Below, piece by piece: positions 15,722 to 23,881 of a stretch of DNA of 26,649 bases. Origin of the DNA: Rhodospirillaceae bacterium UBA6608 (GTDB taxonomy: Bacteria > Pseudomonadota > Alphaproteobacteria > Rhodospirillales_A > Casp-alpha2); NCBI GenBank assembly GCA_002433335.1, contig DJHY01000085.1:895-27543 (forward strand), read 5' to 3'. The first letter of the stretch is position 1. Each line of letters opens with the position of its first letter. A program made the position numbers and the translations under genes. The notes under the pieces were generated by a model. It was not told where the DNA came from, searched no databases, and saw nothing but the letters and a program-made list of their open reading frames with translations.

Positions 15722-17227
15722 ATGACCTCCGTCGTACAGGAAAAGCCCGCCGTGACGGGCTATTACGTGCCGCAGGGCATGATGATCAACGGCGCCTGGG
15801 TGAACAGTGTATCCGGCGCCACCATCACCGTCGAAAACCCCGCCAAGCGGACGCCGATCACCGACGTGCCGCGCGCCAACGCCGAAGACGTCAACCTGGC
15901 CGTCGCCGCCGCCAAGGCCGCGTTCCCCGGCTGGGCCCGCGCCGTGCCGCGTGACCGGGGCCGCGCGCTGCTGCGTATCGCCGACGCGATCGAAGCCCGC
16001 TCCGAGGAACTGGCCCGCACCATCGCCCTGGAAACGGGCAACGCAATCCGCACCCAGGCCCGGCCCGAAGCCCTGCTGACGGCGGACATCTTCCGCTATT
16101 TCGGCGGCCTGGCCGGTGAGTTGAAGGGCGAAACCACGCCGCTCGGCGAGCATATGCTCAACTACACCCGGCGCGAGCCGCTGGGCGTGGTCGGCGCGAT
16201 CATCCCCTGGAACGCCCCGGTCATGTTGGGCGCGTTGAAGATCGCCGCCGCGATCTGCGCCGGCAACACGGTGGTGATGAAAGCCGCCGAAGACGCCCCC
16301 ATGGGGGTGCTGATGATGGGCGACATCTGTCAGGAATTCCTGCCCGCCGGGGTGCTCAACGTGATCACCGGCCTGGGCGTCGAATGTGGTGCGCCGTTGG
16401 CCGAACACCCGGACGTGGCCAAGCTGTCGTTCACCGGCTCGACCCAGGTCGGCAAGATCATGATGCGCGCCGCCGCCGAACGGATCGTTCCGGTGTCGTT
16501 GGAACTGGGAGGCAAAAGCCCGTCCATCGTGTTCCCGGACGCCAATGAGGATTGGGTCGTCGACGGCATTATCAACGCCATGCGCTTCACCCGGCAGAGC
16601 CAGTCGTGCACGGCGGGCTCGCGCCTGTTCCTGCATGCCGACATCTTCGATTCGTTCCTGGAAAAGCTGGCTGCCAAGACCTCGACCCTGAAGCTGGGCG
16701 ATCCGCTGGACGAAAGCTCGGACATCGGCACCATCATCAACGAAAAGCAGTTCCGCCGGGTCTGCGGCTATGTCGAGGAAGGCCTGCAACGAGATGACGC
16801 GCGCCTGATCATGGGCGGCCTGCCGCCGGAAACAGGCCCGCTGAGCGAAGGTTATTACGCCCTGCCGACCCTGTTCGCAGATGCCACCAACGATTGGCGT
16901 CTGGCGCGCGAGGAAATCTTCGGCCCGGTCTTGGTGGCGATCCGTTGGACCAACATCGAAGACGCGATCCGCATGGCCAACGACAGCCATTATGGCCTCG
17001 CGGCCTTCGTCTGGACCCACGACATCGGTCAGGGCCTGCGCACCGCGCACGCCATCGAATCCGGCTGGGTTCAGGTCAACCAGGGTGGCGGTCAAGTGAT
17101 CGGCCAGTCCTACGGCGGCTACAAGCAAAGCGGCCTGGGTCGGGAATTCTCGCTGGAAGGGATGCTCGACGGCTTTACCCAGCGCAAGAATGTCTCGGTC
17201 AACCTGCAGACGCCGTCGCCGCTCTAA
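15722..17227 (+). CDS. NAD(P)-dependent aldehyde dehydrogenase family protein
   Basis: The 501-residue enzyme belongs to the ALDH superfamily, oxidising an aldehyde to its acid in the cytoplasm. The catalytic cysteine is C296 in SQSCTAGSR and the general-base glutamate is E261 in LELGGKSP. IIPWNAP and FTGSTQVGK are the cofactor-binding segments, and EEIFGPV and GGYKQSG lie near the C-terminus. The ATG at 15722 is chosen because GGAAGGA stands just upstream. The frame is open to 15551, but those residues have no family resemblance. The substrate cannot be told from sequence; betaine-aldehyde or vanillin-type dehydrogenases are similar in length. It is monocistronic, with its own terminator. 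Confidence 0.9.
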   Translation: MTSVVQEKPAVTGYYVPQGMMINGAWVNSVSGATITVENPAKRTPITDVPRANAEDVNLAVAAAKAAFPGWARAVPRDRGRALLRIADAIEARSEELARTIALETGNAIRTQARPEALLTADIFRYFGGLAGELKGETTPLGEHMLNYTRREPLGVVGAIIPWNAPVMLGALKIAAAICAGNTVVMKAAEDAPMGVLMMGDICQEFLPAGVLNVITGLGVECGAPLAEHPDVAKLSFTGSTQVGKIMMRAAAERIVPVSLELGGKSPSIVFPDANEDWVVDGIINAMRFTRQSQSCTAGSRLFLHADIFDSFLEKLAAKTSTLKLGDPLDESSDIGTIINEKQFRRVCGYVEEGLQRDDARLIMGGLPPETGPLSEGYYALPTLFADATNDWRLAREEIFGPVLVAIRWTNIEDAIRMANDSHYGLAAFVWTHDIGQGLRTAHAIESGWVQVNQGGGQVIGQSYGGYKQSGLGREFSLEGMLDGFTQRKNVSVNLQTPSPL

Positions 17228-17252
17228 ACCATCGGCGATCGAATGCGATCAA

Positions 17253-17283
17253 CGCCTCCGGACCCTGGTCCGGGGGCGTTTTT
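17253..17283 (+). terminator. Intrinsic terminator of the aldehyde dehydrogenase gene
   Basis: CGCCTCCGGACC (17253-17264) pairs with GGTCCGGGGGCG (17267-17278) with one G-U pair; the innermost pairs must open to form a loop. Five T residues follow at once (17279-17283). It lies 25 nt after the stop codon. The AraC gene ends on the opposite strand 21 nt further on. Confidence 0.85.
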
Positions 17284-17304
17284 CATGCCTGCGGGAATGG
17301 ACGG

Positions 17305-18342
17305 TCAGGTCTTGGCTTCGCGGGGCGACAGCCCGAACATCCGCTTGAACGCCGTCGAGAAATTGGCCGGGTTGGAATAGCCGGCGTCATAGGCGGCTTC
17401 GGCCACGGAAATACCGTCCCGCTCCATGGCGTCGCGGGCACGCAGTAAACGCAACTCCCGACAGAAATCGGCGACGGTTCGGCCATAGACGGCCTTGAAT
17501 GCGCTTTGCATGCTGCCGACGCTCATTCCCAGGTCCCGCGACATGGTCTTCAACGATGGATTGTCGGCCAGGTGGTCACGGACATAGGTGCGGACAGTCT
17601 GCGCCTTCATCTGCGTTCGGGTCAGGTTCTGGCCTGCCGGGGCGACCTCTTCCGGTGCGGCGGCAATGATGCTTTCCAACGCCTCGCGGACGATCTCGAT
17701 GGCCCGGCTTTCGACCGACATCTGCGCCAGGATCGGCTGCCCCCGCGACGAATTGACGATCTGTTCGGCCAGGGCGATGGCGTGGGCCGAGGGCGTCCAC
17801 GATCGATTGGCGCGGTGGGTGCGCATGAATTGATCCAGGTTTTCGTTGGGCAGGACGTTGCCTTCCATCACCCGCTCTATCCATTCCGGCGGCACGGTCA
17901 CGATGACCTTTCGCACCCGCATGCCCTTGCGCGAGCGGCGGATCAAGCGGGTTGTCTTGGTCAGGGCCCAAATATGGCCGGTCGGCCCGCGTTCGATCTC
18001 ATCCGTCTTGCGGCCAAGATGCAGGGGCACGTCATCCAGGAACGCATCCAGTTCGCCCTCGAGCATGATGGCGACGGAGCAAGCCGCCGGTTTATCCCAT
18101 TCGGTCGACAGATCATGGGCCTCGATCGTATCGGTGGCATGAACGTACAGGCCCGAGTGGCACTGCACGTTGCTGAGCCGTCCCAGGATCGCCGTGTCTT
18201 TGCGGTCCAACATCGGGGCGGCGATGGTGAAGGTCCGCGCCGTGGTCTCGCTCGACATTTCGATCAGGTCATCTGACGTGACCCGCTGATTGCCGACGCC
18301 GGATCGATGCCCCTCGGCCAACATAGAAAGACGCTGTTCCAT
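17305..18342 (-). CDS. AraC-family transcriptional regulator (PchR-like context)
   Basis: The 345-residue protein has a C-terminal AraC/XylS DNA-binding domain at about residues 255-345. The first helix-turn-helix is around MSRDLGMSVGSMQSAFKAV, and the second, better conserved, lies within SVAEAAYDAGYSNPANFSTA plus FKRMFGLSP. The N-terminal 240 residues would be the effector-binding part and match no family I can name with confidence; AraC regulators of siderophore uptake such as PchR share this layout. GGGGA lies 4 nt before the ATG. A small hairpin in its leader (18361-18385) has an ACCCG/CGGGT and GGCGG/CCGCC stem with one bulged base. Divergent transcription from the iron receptor suggests it activates that operon when the ferric chelate is present. 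Confidence 0.87.
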   Translation of the reverse strand: MEQRLSMLAEGHRSGVGNQRVTSDDLIEMSSETTARTFTIAAPMLDRKDTAILGRLSNVQCHSGLYVHATDTIEAHDLSTEWDKPAACSVAIMLEGELDAFLDDVPLHLGRKTDEIERGPTGHIWALTKTTRLIRRSRKGMRVRKVIVTVPPEWIERVMEGNVLPNENLDQFMRTHRANRSWTPSAHAIALAEQIVNSSRGQPILAQMSVESRAIEIVREALESIIAAAPEEVAPAGQNLTRTQMKAQTVRTYVRDHLADNPSLKTMSRDLGMSVGSMQSAFKAVYGRTVADFCRELRLLRARDAMERDGISVAEAAYDAGYSNPANFSTAFKRMFGLSPREAKT

Positions 18343-18401
18343 TTGATCCCCGCACCATGCGGCGGCACCCGTTTTCGGGTCCGCCCGCCACCCACCAATC
18401 G

Positions 18402-18426
18402 GAATAATTAATAATAATAATTATTC
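18402..18426. promoter_or_regulatory. AT-rich palindrome, candidate Fur-type iron-response site
   Basis: GAATAATTA (18402-18410) and TAATTATTC (18418-18426) form a perfect 9-bp inverted repeat around ATAATAA. The overlapping 19-mer at 18410-18428 agrees with the E. coli Fur consensus GATAATGATAATCATTATC at 14 of 19 positions. It lies 60 nt upstream of the AraC start and 224 nt upstream of the receptor start. AT-rich DNA gives such matches by chance more often than other DNA, but the surroundings are GC-rich and the neighbours are iron genes. Confidence 0.5.
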
Positions 18427-18600
18427 GCAAATAGTAAAGATCATCGTATCTTCCCGCCCGCATACGCCGCCGCGCGCCCTCTCCCTAGACCTCCAAAACG
18501 GCGGCGAACCAACGCGAAATCAGCCATTTTGCGATTTCTCACAAACAAATTGTTGTTTTGAAGATGGCAGCGCCGTGGCCCGTTCCCAACCCCGATGATA

Positions 18601-18617
18601 TTGAGAAGCATTCTTAA
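18601..18617. promoter_or_regulatory. Palindrome ahead of the receptor gene, candidate operator
   Basis: TTGAGAA-GCA-TTCTTAA is a 7-3-7 inverted repeat with one mismatch, 32 nt before the receptor ATG at 18650. TTAATA at 18614-18619 inside it could be a -10, so a bound repressor would block the promoter. It could be a second iron-regulator site or the AraC-protein target. Confidence 0.4.
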
Positions 18618-18649
18618 TAACAATGACCCAGACCTGTTCGAGGACCATC

Positions 18650-20680
18650 ATGTCGACCACCGCCAATCGGGGCAGCCGCTCCACCGCTATCGTCCGCGCG
18701 CTTCTCCGCGGCACCGCCATCGCGGGCGCCCTCGCCCCCTTTATCACCGTTCCGCAGGTTCTGGCGCAGGACGAAACCGTACTGGCCCCGATCTCGGTGA
18801 CGGCGACAGAAGTCTCGCCGGGCGGCTTTCAGATCGGCGAGGAAGAGCTGGAACAGCAGAACGCGATCGACATCAAGGACGTGTTCCAGGGCGAAGCCGG
18901 GGTCAAGGTCGGCGGCGGATCGGACCTTGCGCGCAAGTCCTATATCAACGGCATCGAAGACTCGAACCTGAACGTCAAGATCGACGGTGCGCGCCAGGTC
19001 GGCACGACGTTCCACCACATGGGCACGGCGATCATCGATCCGTCGTTGCTGAAATCCGTCCGCGTCGAAACGGGCGTCGGCCCGGTCGATGTCGGCCCCG
19101 GATCGCTGGGCGGCTCCATCGCCTATGAGACCAAGGACGCCCGCGACATCCTGGACCCTGGCCAAACCTTCGGCGGCTTGGCCAAGTTCCATTACGAAAG
19201 CGGGACCGAGCTATACAGCCCGAACCTGACCTTCGCCGGTCAGGCCCAGGGCTATGAGATGATGGTCCATGGCTCCTACGATAACGGCAGCGACTATTCC
19301 GACGGCGCCGACCGCGAAATCGCCGGCTCCGCACCGAAGATGAAGACCTTCCTGGGCAAGGCAGCCTGGACCGGTCAGGGCGGCGACCGCATCGAATTCA
19401 ATTCCAGCTTTCTGCAGGACGAGGGCATTCGCCCGAACCGCGTCAACTTCGCATCCTTGACCAACGGCTCGCGCCCGATCCCCCATTCCTATCAGCGCAA
19501 GGCGTTCGGCGTGACCTACAAGGACGAAGCCCCGACCGAAATGATCAATCCGGAATTCGTGCTGTCCTATAACGAAATCCGCTTGGACATCGACGATCTG
19601 GCAATCGGCGGCAGCCATGACGTCAACTCGAAGACGTCCAGTTTCTCCGGCAAGCTTGCCAATACATTCGCCACCAATCTGGGCGTCGCGCAAACCGGCA
19701 GCGTGACCGTGGGCGTCGACTTCTACCGCGACAAGGGCGAGAACAGCTTCTCCTCGCGTCCCGGCTTCGGCCCGGCGAACGAGCCGTTCGGCAACAACGA
19801 AATTTCCAAGAACATCGGCGCCTTCGCCCAGGCGCGGCTGAAGATGACCGACGACATGCGACTGTCGTTCGGCACGCGCTTCGACAAACAATGGTTCAGC
19901 GGCGTCAACGGAACCCACATCAGCACCAGCGGCGCCAGCGGCAATCTGAACGCCGAATACGACGTGGTGAAGGGACTGACAGCCTATGGCGGCGCCGGCA
20001 CGACCTTCGGCGGCATTCCGCTGGGTGAATCGTTGATCTACAACCTGACGGCGTCATGGAACTACGTCGATGTCAGCGCTTCGCGGTCGATCAACTACAA
20101 GGCTGGGTTCAAGGGCGAACACGGACCGTTCTCCGGCGATGCCCATTACTTCGTGACCCGCATCAACGGATCGCACCAACGCGGCAGCGGCAACCGTCAG
20201 GACAACCTGAACATCCTGTCGCGCGGCTTCAACCTATCGGGCAAGTACTCCTATGGCGACGGCTTCCTGCGCGCCACCTTCTCGTCCCAGCAGCTGCGCG
20301 CCAACGGCGAAGTACTGGTCAGCACCAGCACCTCGTACCACGGCTTCAACATGGGCGAGACCTTCACCCTGGAAGCGGCCCATAACTTCCACGACCTGGG
20401 CCTGCGCGTCGGCACGACCAACGAGTTCGCCCTGCGTAACGAAGACTACGGCCCCGGCCCGGTCGCCGGTTACGGCGTGATCAACCTTTATGCCCAATGG
20501 ATGCCGGAAAAGATCGGCGAAATGGACTTGGGCGACCTGACCCTGCGCGCCGACATCAAGAACCTGTTCGACCATACCTATGTCGACCGCGCCACCGCCG
20601 CCAACGCCGACACCACGTCGGCCAGCCCCTACTACGAACCCGGGAGAACCTTTCTGCTGACCGCGAAGATGAGCTTCTAA
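18650..20680 (+). CDS. TonB-dependent outer-membrane receptor (iron chelate)
   Basis: The 676-residue precursor has a long signal peptide (likely cleavage after LA at about residue 39), a TonB-box-like segment ISVTATE at about 49-54, a plug domain (about 55-185, with VRVETGVGPVDVGPGSLGGS near its end) and a beta-barrel ending in phenylalanine (KMSF), as outer-membrane proteins do. I chose the ATG at 18650 because GAGGA is 5 nt upstream; an ATG at 18623 has none. The ligand is likely a ferric siderophore, judged from the binding protein and FecCD/FecE-type partners. Haem is possible, but the FRAP/NPNL haem-receptor motifs are not evident. Confidence 0.9.
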   Translation: MSTTANRGSRSTAIVRALLRGTAIAGALAPFITVPQVLAQDETVLAPISVTATEVSPGGFQIGEEELEQQNAIDIKDVFQGEAGVKVGGGSDLARKSYINGIEDSNLNVKIDGARQVGTTFHHMGTAIIDPSLLKSVRVETGVGPVDVGPGSLGGSIAYETKDARDILDPGQTFGGLAKFHYESGTELYSPNLTFAGQAQGYEMMVHGSYDNGSDYSDGADREIAGSAPKMKTFLGKAAWTGQGGDRIEFNSSFLQDEGIRPNRVNFASLTNGSRPIPHSYQRKAFGVTYKDEAPTEMINPEFVLSYNEIRLDIDDLAIGGSHDVNSKTSSFSGKLANTFATNLGVAQTGSVTVGVDFYRDKGENSFSSRPGFGPANEPFGNNEISKNIGAFAQARLKMTDDMRLSFGTRFDKQWFSGVNGTHISTSGASGNLNAEYDVVKGLTAYGGAGTTFGGIPLGESLIYNLTASWNYVDVSASRSINYKAGFKGEHGPFSGDAHYFVTRINGSHQRGSGNRQDNLNILSRGFNLSGKYSYGDGFLRATFSSQQLRANGEVLVSTSTSYHGFNMGETFTLEAAHNFHDLGLRVGTTNEFALRNEDYGPGPVAGYGVINLYAQWMPEKIGEMDLGDLTLRADIKNLFDHTYVDRATAANADTTSASPYYEPGRTFLLTAKMSF

Positions 20681-20718
20681 ACCGGAACCGGACCCCTTTG
20701 GTTCCTATTGGTCGGGCC

Positions 20719-20746
20719 CGCCCGGGAGGATTTTTCCTCTCGGGCG
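20719..20746 (+). terminator. Intercistronic hairpin after the receptor gene
   Basis: CGCCCGGGAGGA (20719-20730) pairs with TCCTCTCGGGCG (20735-20746), 12 pairs including one G-U, capped by a TTTT loop. No U-run follows, so partial termination or 3'-end stabilisation of the receptor message is more likely than full termination. It lies 38 nt after the receptor stop and 58 nt before the next gene, so the receptor may be made in excess over the transporter. Confidence 0.6.
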
Positions 20747-20804
20747 TCGTCCGTTGAACGGATCCGTCTCTCGTCGGCAAGAACAAGGAAAAGGAACGAC
20801 AGAA

Positions 20805-21992
20805 ATGCCCCCCGCATCGAAACCGCGTTGTTCATTCGCGGCCATTTTTCTTTTGGCTCTGGGCCTGATCCAGGTCGCCGCGACACCGACCGCACAGGCG
20901 GCCGAGCGACAAACGGTGACCGTCACCGATCTTGCCGGGCGCAAGGTCGAGGTAACCGTTCCGGCCAAGACCATGATCCTGGGCGAAGGGCGCTTCCTGC
21001 CGGTGCTGGCGATCCTGGATCCCAGCGACCCGACCAAACGGATCGCCGGGATGATGGCCGACTTCAAACGCTTCGATGCCGCCGGGTTCGCCCAATACAC
21101 GGCGAAGTTTCCAGGCATCGAGACGATCCCCATGATCGGGCATGCCAGCGCCGAATCATTCTCCTTGGAAAAATCCATCAGCGTGAAACCGGACGTCGCG
21201 ATCTTCGGCCTGGGTTCCGGCCACGGCCCGGGGGCGCGGCATAAGGCGATCATCGAGCGCCTGAAGGCAGCGGGCGTGCCGGTGGTGGTGGTCGACTTCC
21301 GGTTCGAGCCGCTGATCAATACACCAAAGAGCCTGGAGCTGTTGGGCCGGATCATGGGTCGGGAAAAAGAGGCCAAGGCGTTTAACGATTTCTACGCCGC
21401 CGAACTGGACCGGGTGCGCAAGGGGCTTGCGGGTCTGAAGGATGCGGACCGGCCCAAGGTGTTTCTGGAAATTCATGTCGGCGGGCGCGACGACTGCTGC
21501 GCGACCATGAGCCACGCCATGATGGGCCGGTTCATCGAACTGGCCGGGGGCGACAACATCGCCATGAAAACGATCCCCGGCGCGCATGGCTTATTGAGCA
21601 TGGAATACCTGCTGGCGACGCAGCCCGACATTTACATGGGCACGGCGATCGGCGCCGCCGGGGTCGATTACCCAAAACCGGGGCGCATCGTGCTCGGCCC
21701 CGGCGCGGATGAAATCCTCGCCCGCAAGACATTTGCCCAGGCGGCCCAGCGGCGCGGGTTCAGCGACCTGACCGCGATCAAATCCGGTCGGGCCTACGCG
21801 ATTTGGCACAATTTCTACAACACGCCGCTGAACGTCGCCGCCGTGCAGGCCATGGCCAAATGGATTCACCCGGACCGGTTCAAGGATTTGGACCCCCGGC
21901 ACACCCTGCAAACCCTGTTCGACCGGTTCCAGCCCATCGCCTTGGACGGGGCCTATTGGACGAGCCTAACGACAGAGGCACCCGGCCAATGA
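20805..21992 (+). CDS. Periplasmic iron-chelate-binding protein of an ABC importer
   Basis: The 395-residue precursor has a signal peptide with likely cleavage near A32 (TAQA before AERQ). The start of the mature protein (QTVTVTDLAGRKVEVTVPA) is typical of the FepB/FecB/BtuF class III binding proteins, and KPDVAIFGLG and the C-terminal helices fit. At 395 residues it is longer than most of that family (300-350). A paired cysteine, C231-C232 in RDDCCATMS, could form a disulfide or contact ligand. AAGGAA lies upstream of the ATG at 20805. Its TGA overlaps the ATG of the permease gene (ATGA). It would carry the ferric chelate from the receptor to the inner membrane. Confidence 0.87.
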   Translation: MPPASKPRCSFAAIFLLALGLIQVAATPTAQAAERQTVTVTDLAGRKVEVTVPAKTMILGEGRFLPVLAILDPSDPTKRIAGMMADFKRFDAAGFAQYTAKFPGIETIPMIGHASAESFSLEKSISVKPDVAIFGLGSGHGPGARHKAIIERLKAAGVPVVVVDFRFEPLINTPKSLELLGRIMGREKEAKAFNDFYAAELDRVRKGLAGLKDADRPKVFLEIHVGGRDDCCATMSHAMMGRFIELAGGDNIAMKTIPGAHGLLSMEYLLATQPDIYMGTAIGAAGVDYPKPGRIVLGPGADEILARKTFAQAAQRRGFSDLTAIKSGRAYAIWHNFYNTPLNVAAVQAMAKWIHPDRFKDLDPRHTLQTLFDRFQPIALDGAYWTSLTTEAPGQ

Positions 21993-23059
21993 GCGAGGTC
22001 GGTGAAATGACGGAAACGCCCCCGGCCCTGACCCAGGGTTATCGCCGGTTCGTGCGGCGTCGCACGATCTGGCTCTCGGTCTTGGCTTCGGCCCTGATCG
22101 CGACGGCGGTGGTCAACATCATGACCGGCCCGGCGGGCTTGTCCCTGAGCCAAGTCGTCAATGGCTTCCTCAACCCGCAGGACCTGGACGCCGGGACCTA
22201 TGTGATCCTGTGGGATGTGCGCCTGCCGTTCGCGCTGATGGCCGTTGTCGTGGGGGCCTGCCTGGGCCTGGCCGGGGCCGAAATGCAGACGGTCCTGAAC
22301 AACCCACTGGCTAGCCCGCAAACCCTGGGCGTGATGTACGCGGCGACGCTGGGTGCCTCCATCGCCATCGTGTTCAATTTGTCCGCGCCCCTGGGCCTGC
22401 CGGAAAATTATGTGGTGCCGGTGTTCGCCTTTGCCGGTGCCGTCGCCTCGGCGGCCTTGATCCTTGTCTTGTCGCGGGTTTACGGCGCGACCGTCAACAC
22501 GGTGATCCTGTTCGGCATCGCCCTGGTGTTCGCCCTGCAGGCGCTGATCCAATTGATCCAGTTCGTCGCCGATAACGACAGCCTGCAACAGATCGTGTTC
22601 TGGACCATGGGGTCCCTGACCCGCGCGACCTGGGAAAAGGTCGCCATCGTCGCCGCCGTGTTCGCCCTATGCCTGCCGGCGTCGATCCGCCAAGTCTGGG
22701 CCATGACGGCGCTGCGCGGCGGCGAGGACTATGCCCGCAGCTACGGCGTCGCCGTCAATCGTCTGCGCCTGACCGTGTTGATGCGGGTCAGCGCCATGAC
22801 CGCCGTGGCTGTCGCCTTTACCGGGGTGATCGGCTTCGTCGGGTTGGTCGGCCCGCATATCGCCCGCCTGGCCGTGGGCGAGGACCATCGCTTCTACCTG
22901 CCGGCCAGCGCGCTGGCCGGGGCGGTGATTTTGTCGGGCGCGTCGCTGATCAGCAAATCCATCGTTCCGGGGGTTCTGATCCCCGACGGCATCGTCACCG
23001 CGCTGATCGGCATCCCCCTGTTCCTGGGCCTGCTCATGACCCAGAAGCGGAGGGGCTGA
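21989..23059 (+). CDS. FecCD-type iron-chelate ABC transporter permease
   Basis: The 356-residue protein has about ten hydrophobic segments and FecCD/BtuC landmarks: GACLGLAGAEMQTVLNNPLA (the G-x-x-x-Q-x-x-x-x-N-P-L-A motif, about residues 88-107), the cytoplasmic loop near LGVMYAATLGAS, and the C-terminal GFVGLVGPHIAR motif that contacts the ATPase. Only one permease gene is present, so it should form a homodimer as BtuC does. The start at 21989 overlaps the previous stop (ATGA), and the ATPase ATG follows 2 nt after its own stop; all three genes appear translationally coupled. Confidence 0.93.
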   Translation: MSEVGEMTETPPALTQGYRRFVRRRTIWLSVLASALIATAVVNIMTGPAGLSLSQVVNGFLNPQDLDAGTYVILWDVRLPFALMAVVVGACLGLAGAEMQTVLNNPLASPQTLGVMYAATLGASIAIVFNLSAPLGLPENYVVPVFAFAGAVASAALILVLSRVYGATVNTVILFGIALVFALQALIQLIQFVADNDSLQQIVFWTMGSLTRATWEKVAIVAAVFALCLPASIRQVWAMTALRGGEDYARSYGVAVNRLRLTVLMRVSAMTAVAVAFTGVIGFVGLVGPHIARLAVGEDHRFYLPASALAGAVILSGASLISKSIVPGVLIPDGIVTALIGIPLFLGLLMTQKRRG

Positions 23060-23061
23060 TC

Positions 23062-23871
23062 ATGGCTTCCCTGAAGATCGAAAACGTCGGCGTCGGCTAT
23101 TCGGGCAAACAGGTTCTGTCCGGCGTGACCTTGCCGGAACTGCCGCCCGGATCCCTGGTCGGCGTGCTCGGCCCCAACGGCGTCGGCAAGTCGACCCTGC
23201 TGCGCGCCCTGGCCGGGCTTGGCTCCTATACGGGCCGGGCTTTGCTCGACGGCGAGGACCTTGCCGCGATGAGCCACTTTCGCCGCGCCGGACGGGTCGG
23301 GTATCTACCGCAGGCCCTGCCGCAGGAAACGACCTTGGTCGCCTATGAAGCGGTGCTCAGCGCCTGTCGCGCCGTGCGACCGGACCTAGCCAACGTCCGC
23401 ATCGACGCGGCGGTCGAGCGGGTGTTCGACCTGCTCGACATTCGCCCGCTCGCCTTTCAGGCATTGAACAAGATGTCCGGCGGGCAACGCCAGATGGTCG
23501 GCCTGGCCCAGGTCATGGTCCGCCATCCGTCGGTGATGTTGTTGGATGAACCGACCAGCGCCCTGGACCTGCGATGGCAACTGACGGTGCTCGGTACCGT
23601 GCGGTTGATCCTGGCGCGCCACGGCGGGCAATGCCTGATGGCGCTGCACGACATCAACCTGGCGATCCGGCAATGCGATTTCATCGCCTTGTTCGGCGCT
23701 GGGCGGCTGTTGGCTTTCGGCCCACCCGCCGAGGCCATGACCGAGCAGGTCCTGACCGAAGCCTATGGCGTGACCGGGCGGGTCGAGACCTGTTCGCGCG
23801 GCCTGCCCTTCGTCGTGACCGAACCGGCCACCAATGCCACCCCCCAACCGGCACCCCCCAACGGTATCTAG
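23062..23871 (+). CDS. Iron-chelate ABC transporter ATP-binding protein (FecE-like)
   Basis: The 269-residue ATPase has Walker A GPNGVGKST (residues 37-45), the signature MSGGQRQ at 138 (M in place of the usual L, common in this subfamily), Walker B VMLLDEP at 158-164 followed by TSALD, and the H-loop in ALHDINLA. It energises the permease above. It starts 2 nt after the permease stop with GGAGGGG just upstream. The C-terminal 20 residues are proline- and alanine-rich and outside the conserved fold. Confidence 0.94.
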   Translation: MASLKIENVGVGYSGKQVLSGVTLPELPPGSLVGVLGPNGVGKSTLLRALAGLGSYTGRALLDGEDLAAMSHFRRAGRVGYLPQALPQETTLVAYEAVLSACRAVRPDLANVRIDAAVERVFDLLDIRPLAFQALNKMSGGQRQMVGLAQVMVRHPSVMLLDEPTSALDLRWQLTVLGTVRLILARHGGQCLMALHDINLAIRQCDFIALFGAGRLLAFGPPAEAMTEQVLTEAYGVTGRVETCSRGLPFVVTEPATNATPQPAPPNGI

Positions 23872-23881
23872 GAGACGTTTC

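Larger units (their letters stand above)
18343..18649. promoter_or_regulatory. Divergent regulatory region, AraC regulator / TonB-dependent receptor
   Basis: These 307 nt hold no gene. They contain, in order, a leader hairpin for the AraC gene (18361-18385), an AT-rich palindrome resembling a Fur box (18402-18426), a GC-rich stretch, a 6-bp inverted repeat GAAATC/GATTTC (18516-18521, 18533-18538), AACAA-A-TTGTT near 18544, and a second palindrome at 18601-18617 just ahead of the receptor. The layout fits joint control by an iron repressor and the neighbouring AraC protein. I could not fix -35 and -10 elements with confidence. Confidence 0.55.

Noticed and set aside
18650..20680. Assignment of the receptor as a haem receptor
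   Set aside because: I could not find the FRAP and NPNL motifs, and no haem oxygenase or HmuS-like gene is nearby. A siderophore ligand is at least as likely.
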